From Panorpa germanica (Eukaryota > Arthropoda > Insecta > Mecoptera > Panorpidae): DNA of 64,000 bases. Shown here piece after piece: positions 23,752 to 38,013 of this stretch (position 1 is its first letter; each line of letters starts with the position of its first letter). The position numbers and the translations under genes are program-made. The stretch spans positions 14,580,759-14,644,758 of the forward strand of contig OY783204.1 in assembly GCA_963678705.1 (NCBI GenBank), read 5' to 3'. The notes below the pieces were generated by a model. It was not told where the DNA came from and made no database searches. It worked only from the letters and a program-made list of their open reading frames with translations.

Positions 23752-25326
23752 TTATTGCGGCTGTAGGATAAAAGTCTGGAGACGATACTAAATATATTGC
23801 TAAAAAGATGAATGCATATATGCATAAGCTCTGGCAAGACAGATGGGACTTAATACAAAAAGGAAGACCTACGTATTGGTTTACAAGGACGTTAATATTG
23901 CTTTGCAACACAAGTGGTTCCTATCTACTATGTGTGTGATCGGCTCCTGCTACTTTAGGTGAAAAAAGTGATTAAAAGTGAGAAATTAATTATGGAAAAA
24001 AATTAAATAAATTATATGAATACTTTTTCAAACGAAAAGTATTTAAGTTTGTTTTAATTTACCCTAAACAAAGTGTTTTTACAAAAGTTTGACAGTTGGA
24101 AACCAGTGTTAAAAACGAATTTTTCATTACGCGTACACGCGGTCTTATAAACATAACCTCAAATTTGTAACTTTGATGTTTGATATAAGACATTAATAAG
24201 TGCGATAGACAAAAAAAGTGATAGTTATTAGGTTAGTGTTAGTGCTAAAACATCAAGTGGTTTAAAATTTAAGAAATCTGTAGAGATATATAAGGAAGAC
24301 CTCATATAAACACTACAAATATACGGAAGACAAAAGGTTGCCGCCCACTATCAAGTAAGTCGAATAACATTAACTATAAATAATATTAAAACACAAGAAT
24401 TAGTTTATATAAATGCGTGTTTTAAATAATAATGAGAGTGTATTAATTGTTATAAGTGATTAAGTGAACAATATATGCGGTTTTCTTGGAAATAGTGAAT
24501 GATCGTTCATGAACATTCAATGGTAACAAACAAATGGTAAGTAAGTAGGCATAAGTACAAGTATGTATATGAGATATTTATAGAAATTCAGTGTGCCTTT
24601 GTTGATGTCCGGTGGCCAAGTGACCTTCAAAGAATTAGACCGGCAAAAACCTATAGGTACGTCTACTGCGCTATGGAGAACTATTTTCATTGTCGAACAT
24701 TATTTTACAAACCGATTACCGTTCCATGAAAAGGCAACTATCTAAAGGTTGTCCTCAGCGATCTGTAATGGGGCCTGAGCTCTGGAACATGGTATTCGAC
24801 GAGAACTGTGTTTCTCACTCGAAAGGTTGTGTAGACATATGTTTTGCCAACGAAAATGAGATCCTTATCGGTGCAAATAGTACAGAAACCCTAGAAAGCC
24901 GTTCTCGACCTGCTATATATAAAGTCTGTAGTTTCTTAAAGCTACAAAGCTACGAAGCAATTACAGTAACAACGAATGATAAACTTGTAACACACCTTGC
25001 GCGTGTCACAAGGACGGAATGAAGCTTAAACTCGGCAACTATGCCGACACTATACAAAGGGGCATTTATGCTAATAGTTGTGTATTGTGCTTCGGCATGG
25101 TATTACAGGATCAATCTTCCAGATCTTTCATGCAAAGAACTATGTTATTGACGATGACGCGTTGTTGCAGAACTGTATCTACAGAAGTGGTGCAAGTGAT
25201 ATTGGGGACAATTCTTTTAGATTTAAAAATCTTTCGTGCACTTACTCAAGTACAAATTACGCTAGAACTGAAAAAATCAAATTTTGATGATTTAAAATTA
25301 ATGCGACAAATTTTGAGAGTTTAAAG
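23752..25326 (+). repeat. Monomer 16 (1,575 bp), 11-bp deletion
   Basis: GTTTTAATTTACCC (about 24051-24064) lacks the 11 bp AATTTGTGTTA found elsewhere, between short TTA repeats. The box is FANE, with SSRSFMQ and KIFRA, as in units 27 and 38. Confidence 0.95.
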
Positions 25327-26912
25327 TTAATGCGGCTGTAGGATAAAAGTCTAGAGACGATACCAAATATATTGCCAAAGAGATGAATGCATATATGCAT
25401 AAGCTCTGGCAAGACAGATGGGACTTAATACAAAAAGGAAGACCTACGTATTGGTTTACAAGGACGTTAATATTGCTTTGCAACACAAGTGGTTCCTATC
25501 TACTATGTGTGTGATCGGCTCCTGCTACTTTAGGTGAAAAAAGTGATTAAAAGTGAGAAATTAATTATGAAAAAAAATTAAATAAATTATATGAATACTT
25601 TTTCAAACGAAAAGTATTTAAGTTTGTTTTAAATTTGTGTTAATTTACCCTAAACAAAGTGTTTTTACAAAAGTTTGACAGTTGGAAACCAGTGTTAAAA
25701 ACGAATTTTTCATTACGCGTACACGCGGTCTTATAAACATAACCTCAAATTTGTAACTTTGATGTTTGATATAAGACATTAATAAGTGCGATAGACAAAA
25801 AAAGTGATAATAATTAGGTTAGTGTTAGTGCTAAAACATCAAGTGGTTTAAAATTCAAGAAATCTGTAGAGATATATAAGGAAGACCTCATATAAACACT
25901 ACAAATATACGGAAGACAAAAGGTTGCCGCCCACTATCAAGTAAGTCGAATAACATTAACTATAAATAATATTAAAACTCAAGATATAGTTTATATAAAT
26001 GCGTGTTTTAAATAATAATAAGAGTGTATTAATTGTTATAAGTGAATAAGTGAACAATATATGCGGTTTTCTTGGAAATAGTGATTGATCGTTCATGAAC
26101 ATTCAATGGTAACAAACAAATGGTAAGTAAGTAGGCATAAGTACAAGTATGTATATGAGATATTTATAGAAATTCAGTGTGCCTTTGTTGATGTGCGGTG
26201 ATAAAGTGACCTTCAAAGAATTAGACCGGCAAAAACCTATAGGTACGTCTACTGCGCTATGGAGAACTATTTTCATTGTCGAACATTATTTTACAAACCG
26301 ATTACCGTTCCATGAAAAGGCAACTATCTAAAGGTTGTCCTCAGCGATCTGTAATGGGGCCTGAGCTCTGGAACATGGTATTCGACGAGAACTGTGTTTC
26401 TCACTCGAAAGGTTGTGTAGACATATGTTTTGCTAACGATAATGTGATCCTTATCGGTGCAAATAGTACAGAAACCCTAGAGAGCCGTTCTCGACCTGCT
26501 ATATATAAAATCTGTAGTTTCTTGAAGCTACAAAGCTACGAAACAAATACAGTAACAACGAATGATAAACTTGTAACACACCTTGCGCGTGTCACAAGGA
26601 CGGAATGAAGCTTAAACTCGGCAACTATGCCGACACTATACAAGGGGGCATTTATGCTAATAGTTGTGTATTGTGCTTCGGCATGGTATTACAGGATCAA
26701 TCTTCCAGATCTTCCATGCAAAGAACTATGTTATTGACGATGACGCGTTGTTGCAGAACTGTATCTACAGAAGTGGTGCAAGTGATATTAGGGACAATTC
26801 TTTTAGATTTAAAAATCTCTTATGCACTTACTCAAGTACAAATTACGCTAGAACTGAAAAAATCAAATTTTGATGATTTAAAATTAATGCGACAAATTTC
26901 GAGGATTTAAAG
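25327..26912 (+). repeat. Monomer 17 (1,586 bp)
   Basis: The spacer carries CTCAAGATATAG, AATAATAAGAG and GTGAATAAGTG, shared with units 28, 39 and 40. The box is FAND. The later relic reads KISYA, a private form. Confidence 0.95.
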
Positions 26913-28498
26913 TTAATGCGGCTGTAGGATAAAAGTCTGGAGACGATACCAAATATATTGTTAAAGAGATGAATGCATATATGCATAAGCTCTAGCAAGA
27001 CAGATGGGACTTAATACAAAAAGGAAGACCTACGTATTGGTTTACAAGGACGATAATATTGCTTTGCAACACAAGTGGTTCCTATCTACTATGTGTGTGA
27101 TCGGCTCCTGCTACTTTAGGTGAAAAAAGTGATTAAAAGTGAGAAATTAATTATGGAAAAAAATTAAATAAATTATATGAATACTTTTTCAAACGAAAAG
27201 TATTTAAGTTTGTTTTAAATTTGTGTTAATTTACCCTAAACAAAGTGTTTTTACAAAAGTTTGACAGTTGGAAACCAGTGTTAAAATCGAATTTTTCATT
27301 ACGCGTACACGCGGTCTTATAAACATAACCTCAAATTTGTAACTTTGATGTTTGATATAAGACATTAATAAGTGCGATAGACAAAAAAAGTGATAGTTAT
27401 TAGGTTAGTGTTAGTGCTAAAACATCAAGTGGTTTAAAATTCAAGAAATCTGTAGAGATATATAAGGAAGACCTCATATAAACACTACAAATATACGGAA
27501 GACAAAAGGTTGCCGCCCACTATCAAGTAAGTCGAATAACATTAACTATAAATAATATTAAAACACAAGAATTAGTTTATATAAATGCGTGTTTTAAATA
27601 ATAATGAGAGTGTATTAATTGTTATAAGTGATTAAGTGAACAATATATGCGGTTTTCTTGGAAATAGTGATTGATCGTTCATGAACATTCAATGGTAACA
27701 AACAAATGGTAAGTAAGTAGGCATAAGTACAAGTATGTATATGAGATATTTATAGAAATTCAGTGTGCCTTTGTTGATGTCCGGTGGCCAAGTGACCTTC
27801 AAAGAATTAGACCGGCAAAAACCTATAGGTACGTCTACTGCGCTATGGAGAACTATTTTCATTGTCGAACATTATTTTACAAACCGATTACCGTTCCATG
27901 AAAAGGCAACTATCTAAAGGTTGTCCTCAGCGATCTGTAATAGGGCCTGAGCTCTGGAACATGGTATTCGACGAGAACTGTGTTTCTCACTCGAAAGGTT
28001 GTGTAGACATATGTTTTGCCAACGAAAATGAGATCCTTATCGGTGCAAATAGTACAGAAACCCTAGAAAGCCGTTCTCGACCTGCTATATATAAATTCTG
28101 TAGTTTCTTGAAGCTACAAAGCTACGAAGCAATTACAGTAACAACGAATGATAAACTTGTAACAAACCTTGCGCGTGTCACAAGGACGGAATGAAGCTTA
28201 AACTCGGCAACTATGCCGACACTATACAAAGGGGCATTTATGCTAATAGTTGTGTATTGTGCTTCGGCATGGTATTACAGGATCAATCTTCCAGATCTTC
28301 CATGCAAAGAACTATGTTATTGACGATGACGCGTTGTTGCAGAACTGTATCTACAGAAGTGGTGCAAGTGATATTGGGGACAATTCTTTTAGATTTAAAA
28401 ATCTTTCGTGCACTTACTCAAGTACAAATTACGCTTGAACTGAAAAAATCAAATTTTGATGATTTAAAATTAATGCGACAAATTTCGAGGATTTAAAG
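26913..28498 (+). repeat. Monomer 18 (1,586 bp)
   Basis: The left end has ATTGTTAAAGAG, CTCTAGCAAG and GGACGATAAT, as in units 29-32 and 35. The RT half is FANE with SVIGPE, KFCSF, TNLAR and KIFRA. Confidence 0.95.
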
Positions 28499-30084
28499 TT
28501 AATGCGGCTGTAGGATAAAAGTCTGGAGACGATACCAAATATATTGCCAAAGAGATGAATGCATATATGTATAAGCTCTGGCAAGACAGATGGGACTTAA
28601 TACAAAAAGGAAGACTTACGTATTGGTTTACAAGGACGTTAATATTGCTTTGCAACACAAGTGGTTCCTATCTACTATGTGTGTGATCGGCTCCTGCTAC
28701 TTTAGGTGAAAAAAGTGATTAAAAGTGAGAAATTAATTATGAAAAAAAATTAAATAAATTATATGAATACTTTTTCAAACGAAAAGTATTTAAGTTTGTT
28801 TTAAATTTGTGTTAATTTACCCTAAACAAAGTGTTTTTACAAAAGTTTGACAGTTGGAAACCAGTGTTAAAAACGAATTTTTCATTACGCGTACACGCGG
28901 TCTTATAAACATAACCTCAAATTTGTAACTTTGATGTTTAATATAAGACATTAATAAGTGCGATAGACAAAAAAAGTGATAATAATTAGGTTAGTGTTAG
29001 TGCTAAAACATCAAGTGGTTTAAAATTCAAGAAATCTGTAGAGATATATAAGGAAGACCTCATATAAACACTACAAATATACGGAAGACAAAAGGTTGCC
29101 GCCCACTATCAAGTAAGTCGAATAACATTAACTATAAATAATATTAAAACACAAGAATTAGTTTATATAAATGCGTGTTTTAAATAATAATGAGAGTGTA
29201 TTAATTGTTATAAGTGATTAAGTGAACAATATATGCGGTTTTCTTGGAAATAGTGATTGATCGTTCATGAACATTCAATGGTAACAAACAAATGGTAAGT
29301 AAGTAGGCATAAGTACAAGTATGTATATGAGATATTTATAGAAATTCAGTGTGCCTTTGTTGATGTCCGGTGGCCAAGTGACCTTCAAAGAATTAGACCG
29401 GCAAAAACCTATAGGTACGTCTACTGCGCTATGGAGAACTTTTTTCATTGTCGAACATTATTTTACAAACCGATTACCGTTCCATGAAAAGGCAACTATC
29501 TAAAGGTTGTCCTCAGCGATCTGTAATAGGGCCTGAGCTCTGGAACATGGTATTCGACGAGAACTGTGTTTCTCACTCGAAAGGTTGTGTAGACATATGT
29601 TTTGCCAACGAAAATGAGATCCTTATCGGTGCAAATAGTACAGAAACCCTAGAAAGCCGTTCTCGACCTGCTATATATAAATTCTGTAGTTTCTTGAAGC
29701 TACAAAGCTACGAAGCAATTACAGTAACAACGAATGATAAACTTGTAACACACCTTGCGCGTGTCACAAGGACGGAATGAAGCTTAAACTCGGCAACTAT
29801 GCCGACACTATACAAAGGGGCATTTATGCTAATAGTTGTGTATTGTGCTTCGGCATGGTATTACAGGATCAATCTTCCAGATCTTCCATGCAAAGAACTA
29901 TGTTATTGACGATGACGCGTTGTTGCAGAACTGTATCTACAGAAGTGGTGCAAGTGATATTGGGGACAATTCTTTTAGATTTAAAAATCTTTCGTGCACT
30001 TACTCAAGTACAAATTACGCTAGAACTGAAAAAATCAAATTTTGATGATTTAAAATTAATGCGACAAATTTCGAGGATTTAAAG
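28499..30084 (+). repeat. Monomer 19 (1,586 bp)
   Basis: The left end has TATGTATAAG and AGACTTACG. The RT half is FANE with SVIGPE and KIFRA. The run AACTTTTTTCATT before the RT frame is private. Confidence 0.95.
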
Positions 30085-31670
30085 TTAATGCGGCTGTAGG
30101 ATAAAAGTCTGGAGACGATACCAAATATATTGCCAAAGAGATGAATGCATATATGCATAAGCTCTGGCAAGACAGATGGGACTTAATACAAAAAGGAAGA
30201 CCTACGTATTGGTTTACAAGGACGATAATATTGCTTTGCAACACAAGTGGTTCCTATCTACTATGTGTGTGATCGGCTCCTGCTACTTTAGGTGAAAAAA
30301 GTGATTAAAAGTGAGAAATTAATTATGGAAAAAAATTAAATAAATTATATGAATACTTTTTCAAACGAAAAGTATTTAAGTTTGTTTTAAATTTGTGTTA
30401 ATTTACCCTAAACAAAGTGTTTTTACAAAAGTTTGACAGTTGGAAACCAGTGTTAAAATCGAATTTTTCATTACGCGTACACGCGGTCTTATAAACATAA
30501 CCTCAAATTTGTAACTTTGATGTTTGATATAAGACATTAATAAGTGCGATAGACAAAAAAAGTGATAGTTATTAGGTTAGTGTTAGTGCTAAAACATCAA
30601 GTGGTTTAAAATTCAAGAAATCTGTAGAGATATATAAGGAAGACCTCATATAAACACTACAAATATACGGAAGACAAAAGGTTGCCGCCCACTATCAAGT
30701 AAGTCGAATAACATTAACTATAAATAATATTAAAACACAAGAATTAGTTTATATAAATGCGTGTTTTAAATAATTATGAGAGTGTATTAATTGTTATAAG
30801 TGATTAAGTGAACAATATATGCGGTTTTCTTGGAAATAGTGATTGATCGTTCATGAACATTCAATGGTAACAAACAAATGGTAAGTAAGTAGGCATAAGT
30901 ACAAGTATGTATATGAGATATTTATAGAAATTCAGTGTGCCTTTGTTGATGTCCGGTGGCCAAGTGACCTTCAAAGAATTAGACCGGCAAAAACCTATAG
31001 GTACGTCTACTGCGCTATGGAGAACTATTTTCATTGTCGAACATTATTTTACAAACCGATTACCGTTCCATGAAAAGGCAACTATCTAAAGGTTGTCCTC
31101 AGCGATCTGTAATAGGGCCTGAGCTCTGGAACATGGTATTCGACGAGAACTGTGTTTCTCACTCGAAAGGTTGTGTAGACATATGTTTTGCCAACGAAAA
31201 TGAGATCCTTATCGGTGCAAATAGTACAGAAACCCTAGAAAGCCGTTCTCGACCTGCTATATATAAATTCTGTAGTTTCTTGAAGCTACAAAGCTACGAA
31301 GCAATTACAGTAACAACGAATGATAAACTTGTAACAAACCTTGCGCGTGTCACAAGGACGGAATGAAGCTTAAACTCGGCAACTATGCCGACACTATACA
31401 AAGGGGCATTTATGCTAATAGTTGTGTATTGTGCTTCGGCATGGTATTACAGGATCAATCTTCCAGATCTTCCATGCAAAGAACTATGTTATTGACGATG
31501 ACGCGTTGTTGCAGAACTGTATCTACAGAAGTGGTGCAAGTGATATTGGGGACAATTCTTTTAGATTTAAAAATCTTTCGTGCACTTACTCAAGTACAAA
31601 TTACGCTTGAACTGAAAAAATCAAATTTTGATGATTTAAAATTAATGCGACAAATTTCGAGGATTTAAAG
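30085..31670 (+). repeat. Monomer 20 (1,586 bp)
   Basis: The RT half encodes the same products as unit 18 in the segments read (SVIGPE, FANE, TNLAR, CGCTTGAAC), two units away. The spacer has AATAATTATGAG and AAAATCGAA. Confidence 0.95.
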
Positions 31671-33256
31671 TTAATGCGGCTGTAGGATAAAAGTCTGGAG
31701 ACGATACCAAATATATTGCCAAAGAGATGAATGCATATATGTATAAGCTCTGGCAAGACAGATGGGACTTAATACAAAAAGGAAGACTTACGTATTGGTT
31801 TACAAGGACGTTAATATTGCTTTGCAACACAAGTGGTTCCTATCTACTATGTGTGTGATCGGCTCCTGCTACTTTAGGTGAAAAAAGTGATTAAAAGTGA
31901 GAAATTAATTATGAAAAAAAATTAAATAAATTATATGAATACTTTTTCAAACGAAAAGTATTTAAGTTTGTTTTAAATTTGTGTTAATTTACCCTAAACA
32001 AAGTGTTTTTACAAAAGTTTGACAGTTGGAAACCAGTGTTAAAAACGAATTTTTCATTACGCGTACACGCGGTCTTATAAACATAACCTCAAATTTGTAA
32101 CTTTGATGTTTGATATAAGACATTAATAAGTGCGATAGACAAAAAAAGTGATAATAATTAGGTTAGTGTTAGTGCTAAAACATCAAGTGGTTTAAAATTC
32201 AAGAAATCTGTAAAGATATATAAGGAAGACCTCATATAAACACTACAAATATACGGAAGACAAAAGGTTGCCGCCCACTATCAAGTAAGTCGAATAACAT
32301 TAACTATAAATAATATTAAAACTTAAGATATAGTTTATATAAATGCGTGTTTTAAATAATAATGAGAGTGTATTAATTGTTATAAGTGATTAAGTGAACA
32401 ATATATGCGGTTTTCTTGGAAATAGTGATTGATCGTTCATGAACATTCAATGGTAACAAACAAATGGTAAGTAAGTAGGCATAAGTACAAGTATGTATAT
32501 GAGATATTTATTGAAATTCAGTGTGCCTTTGTTGATGTGCGGTGATAAAGTGACCTTCAAAGAATTAGACCGGCAAAAACCTATAGGTACGTCTACTGCG
32601 CTATGGAGAACTATTTTCATTGTCGAACATTATTTTACAAACCGATTACCGTTCCATGAAAAGGCAACTATCTAAAGGTTGTCCTCAGCGATCTGTAATG
32701 GGGCCTGAGCTCTGGAACATGGTATTCGACGAGAACTGTGTTTCTCACTCGAAAGGTTGTGTAGACATATGTTTTGCCAACGATAATGTGATCCTTATCG
32801 GTGCAAATAGTACAAAAACCCTAGAGAGCCGTTCTCGACCTGCTATATATAAAATCTGTAGTTTCTTGAAGCTACAAAGCTACGAAACAAATACAGTAAC
32901 AACGAATGATAAACTTGTAACACACCTTGCGCGTGTCACAAGGACGGAATGAAGCTTAAACTCGGCATTTATGCCGACACTATACAAGGGGGCATTTATG
33001 CTAATAGTTGTGTATTGTGCTTCGGCATGGTATTACAGGATCAATCTTCCAGATCTTCCATGCAAAGAACTATGTTATTGACGATGACGCGTTGTTGCAG
33101 AACTGTATCTACAGAAGTGGTGCAAGTGATATTGGGGACAATTCTTTTAGATTTAAAAATCTTTCGTGCACTTACTCAAGTACAAATTACGCTAGAACTG
33201 AAAAAATCAAATTTTGATGATTTAAAATTAATGCGACAAATTTCGAGGATTTAAAG
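31671..33256 (+). repeat. Monomer 21 (1,586 bp)
   Basis: The markers TATGTATAAG, AGACTTACG and CTTAAGATATAG are shared with units 24, 33 and 36. The box is FAND with STKTLE. The R1-like segment reads KLGIYAD and KIFRA. Confidence 0.95.
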
Positions 33257-34841
33257 TTAATGCGGCTGTAGGATAAAAGTCTGGAGACGATACCAAATAT
33301 ATTGCCAAAGAGATGAATGCATATATGCATAAGCTCTGGCAAGACAGATGGGACTTAATACAAAAAGGAAGACCTACGTATTGGTTTACAAGGACGTTAA
33401 TATTGCTTTGCAACACAAGTGGTTCCTATCTACTATGTGTGTGATCGGCTCCTGCTACTTTAGGTGAAAAAAGTGATTAAAAGTGAGAAATTAATTATGA
33501 AAAAAAATTAAATAAATTATATGAATACTTTTTCAAACGAAAAGTTTTTAAGTTTGTTTTAAATTTGTGTTAATTTACCCTAAACAAAGTGTTTTTACAA
33601 AAGTTTGACAGTTGGAAACAAGTGTTAAAAACGAATTTTTCATTACGCGTACACGCGGTCTTATAAACATAACCTCAAATTTGTAACTTTGATGTTTGAT
33701 ATAAGACATTAATAAGTGCGATAGACAAAAAAGTGATAATAATTAGGTTAGTGTTAGTGCTAAAACATCAAGTGGTTTAAAATTTAAGAAATCTGTAGAG
33801 ATATATAAATAAGACCTCATATAAACACTACAAATATACGGAAGACAAAAGGTTGCCGCCCACTATCAAGTAAGTCGAATAACATTAACTATAAATAATA
33901 TTAAAACTCAAGATATAGTTTATATAAATGCGTGTTTTAAATAATAATGAGAGTGTATTAATTGTTATAAGTGATTAAGTGAACAATATATGCGGTTTTC
34001 TTGGAAATAGTGATTGATCGTTCATGAACATTCAATGGTAACAAACAAATGGTAAGTAAGTAGGCATAAGTACAAGTATGTATATGAGATATTTATAGAA
34101 ATTCAGTGTGCCTTTGTTGATGTGCGGTGATAAAGTGACCTTCAAAGAATTAGACCGGCAAAAACCTATAGGTACGTCTACTGCGCTATGGAGAACTATT
34201 TTCATTGTCGAACATTATTTTACAAACCGATTACCGTTCCATGAAAAGGCAACTATCTAAAGGTTGTCCTCAGCGATCTGTAATGGGGCCTGAGCTCTGG
34301 AACATGGTATTCGACGAGAACTGTGTTTCTCACTCGAAAGGTTGTGTAGACATATGTTTTGCCAACGATAATGTGATCCTTATCGGTGCAAATAGTACAG
34401 AAACCCTAGAGAGCCGTTCTCGACCTGCTATATATAAAATCTGTAGTTTCTTGAAGCTACAAAGCTACGAAACAAATACAGTAACAACGAATGATAAACT
34501 TGTAACACACCTTGCGCGTGTCACAAGGACGGAATGAAGCTTAAACTCGGCAACTATGCCGACACTATACAAGGGGGCATTTATGCTAATAGTTGTGTAT
34601 TGTGCTTCGGCATGGTATTACAGGATCAATCTTCCAGATCTTCCATGCAAAGAACTATGTTATTGACGATGACGCGTTGTTGCAGAACTGTATCTACAGA
34701 AGTGGTGCAAGTGATATTAGGGACAATTCTTTTAGATTTAAAAATCACTCATGCACTTACTCAAGTACAAATTACGCTAGAACTGAAAAAATCAAATTTT
34801 GATGATTTAAAATTAATGCGACAAATTTCGAGGATTTAAAG
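33257..34841 (+). repeat. Monomer 22 (1,585 bp)
   Basis: The A7 tract is A6, as in unit 25. The hairpin right arm is altered (AAAAGTTTTT). The box is FAND and the relic reads KITHA. ATATAAATAAGACC is private. Confidence 0.95.
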
Positions 34842-36427
34842 TTAATGCGGCTGTAGGATAAAAGTCTGGAGACGATACTAAATATATTGCCAAAAAGATG
34901 AATGCATATATGCATAAGCTCAGGCAAGACAGATGGGACTTAATACAAAAAGGAAGACCTACGTATTGGTTTACAAGGACGTTAATATTGCTTTGCAACA
35001 CAAGTGGTTCCTATCTACTATGTGTGTGATCGGCTCCTGCTACTTTAGGTGAAAAAAGTGATTAAAAGTGAGAAATTAATTATGGAAAAAAATTAAATAA
35101 ATTATATGAATACTTTTTCAAACGAAAAGTATTTAAGTTTGTTTTAAATTTGTGTTAATTTACCCTAAACAAAGTGTTTTTACAAAAGTTGGACAGTTGG
35201 AAACCAGTGTTAAAATCGAATTTTTCATTACGCGTACACGCGGTCTTATAAACATAACCTTAAATTTGTAACTTTGATGTTTGATATAAGACATTAATAA
35301 GTGCGATAAACAAAAAAAGTGATAATTATTAGGTTAGTGTTAGTGCTAAAACATCAAGTGGTTTAAAATTTAAGAAATCTGTAGAGATATATAAGGAAGA
35401 CCTCATATAAACACTACAAATATACGGAAGACAAAAGGTTGCCGCCCACTATCAAGTAAGTCGAATAACATTAACTATAAATAATATTAAAACACAAGAA
35501 TTAGTTTATATAAATGCGTGTTTTAAATAATAATGAGAGTGTATTAATTGTTATAAGTGATTAAGTGAACAATATATGCGGTTTTCTTGGAAATAGTGAT
35601 TGATCGTTCATGAACATTCAATGGTAACAAACAAATGGTAAGTAAGTAGGCATAAGTACAAGTATGTATATGAGATATTTATAGAAATTCAGTGTGCCTT
35701 TGTTGATGTCCGGTGGCCAAGTGACCTTCAAAGAATTAGACCGGCAAAAACCTATAGGTACGTCTACTGCGCTATGGAGAACTATTTTCATTGTCGAACA
35801 TTATTTTACAAACCGATTACCGTTCCATGAAAAGGCAACTATCTAAAGGTTGTCCTCAGCGATCTGTAATAGGGCCTGAGCTCTGGAACATGGTATTCGA
35901 CGAGAACTGTGTTTCTCACTCGAAAGGTTGTGTAGACATATGTTTTGCCAACGAAAATGAGATCCTTATCGGTGCAAATAGTACAGAAACCCTAGAAAGC
36001 CGTTCTCGACCTGCTATATATAAATTCTGTAGTTTCTTGAAGCTACAAAGCTACGAAGCAATTACAGTAACAACGAATGATAAACTTGTAACAAACCTTG
36101 CGCGTGTCACAAGGACGGAATGAAGCTTAAACTCGGCAACTATGCCGACACTATACAAAGGGGCATTTATGCTAATAGTTGTGTATTGTGCTTCGGCATG
36201 GTATTACAGGATCAATCTTCCAGATCTTCCATGCAAAGAACTATGTTATTGACGATGACGCGTTGTTGCAGAACTGTATCTACAGAAGTGGTGCAAGTGA
36301 TATTGGGGACAATTCTTTTAGATTTAAAAATCTTTCGTGCACTTACTCAAGTACAAATTACGCTTGAACTGAAAAAATCAAATTTTGATGATTTAAAATT
36401 AATGCGACAAATTTCGAGGATTTAAAG
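34842..36427 (+). repeat. Monomer 23 (1,586 bp)
   Basis: The spacer has TTGGACAGTTGG, AATCGAA, CCTTAAA and GATAAAC, shared with unit 26. The RT half (SVIGPE, FANE, TNLAR) matches unit 20, three units back. Confidence 0.95.
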
Positions 36428-38013
36428 TTAATGCGGCTGTAGGATAAAAGTCTGGAGACGATACCAAATATATTGCCAAAGAGATGAATGCATATATGTA
36501 TAAGCTCTGGCAAGACAGATGGGACTTAATACAAAAAGGAAGACTTACGTATTGGTTTACAAGGACGTTAATATTGCTTTGCAACACAAGTGGTTCCTAT
36601 CTACTATGTGTGTGATCGGCTCCTGCTACTTTAGGTGAAAAAAGTGATTAAAAGTGAGAAATTAATTATGAAAAAAAATTAAATAAATTATATGAATACT
36701 TTTTCAAACGAAAAGTATTTAAGTTTGTTTTAAATTTGTGTTAATTTACCCTAAACAAAGTGTTTTTACAAAAGTTTGACAGTTGGAAACCAGTGTTAAA
36801 AACGAATTTTTCATTACGCGTACACGCGGTCTTATAAACATAACCTCAAATTTGTAACTTTGATGTTTGATATAAGACATTAATAAGTGCGATAGACAAA
36901 AAAAGTGATAATAATTAGGTTAGTGTTAGTGCTAAAACATCAAGTGGTTTAAAATTCAAGAAATCTGTAGAGATATATAAGGAAGACCTCATATAAACAC
37001 TACAAATATACGGAAGACAAAAGGTTGCCGCCCACTATCAAGTAAGTCGAATAACATTAACTATAAATAATATTAAAACTTAAGATATAGTTTATATAAA
37101 TGCGTGTTTTAAATAATAATGAGAGTGTATTAATTGTTATAAGTGATTAAGTGAACAATATATGCGGTTTTCTTGGAAATAGTGATTGATCGTTCATGAA
37201 CATTCAATGGTAACAAACAAATGGTAAGTAAGTAGGCATAAGTACAAGTATGTATATGAGATATTTATAGAAATTCAGTGTGCCTTTGTTAAAGGGCGGT
37301 GATAAAGTGACCTTCAAAGAATTAGACCGGCAAAAACCTATAGGTACGTCTACTGCGCTATGGAGAACTATTTTCATTGTCGAACATTATTTTACAAACC
37401 GATTACCGTTCCATGAAAAGGCAACTATCTAAAGGTTGTCCTCAGCGATCTGTAATGGGGCCTGAGCTCTGGAACATGGTATTCGACGAGAACTGTGTTT
37501 CTCACTCGAAAGGTTGTGTAGACATATGTTTTGCCAACGATAATGTGATCCTTATCGGTGCAAATAGTACAGAAACCCTAGAGAGCCGTTCTCGACCTGC
37601 TATATATAAAATCTGTAGTTTCTTGAAGCTACAAAGCTACGAAACAAATACAGTAACAACGAATGATAAACTTGTAACACACCTTGCGCGTGTCACAAGG
37701 ACGGAATGAAGCTTAAACTCGGCAACTATGCCGACACTATACAAGGGGGCATTTATGCTAATAGTTGTGTATTGTGCTTCGGCATGGTATTACAGGATCA
37801 ATCTTCCAGATCTTCCATGCAAAGAACTATGTTATTGACGATGACGCGTTGTTGCAGAACTGTATCTACAGAAGTGGTGCAAGTGATATTAGGGACAATT
37901 CTTTTAGATTTAAAAATCACTCATGCACTTACTCAAGTACAAATTACGCTAGAACTGAAAAAATCAAATTTTGATGATTTAAAATTAATGCGACAAATTT
38001 CGAGGATTTAAAG
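36428..38013 (+). repeat. Monomer 24 (1,586 bp)
   Basis: It carries the TATGTATAAG/CTTAAGATATAG haplotype of unit 21. A private run, TTTGTTAAAGGGCGG, replaces TTTGTTGATGTGCGG. The box is FAND and the relic reads KITHA. Confidence 0.95.
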
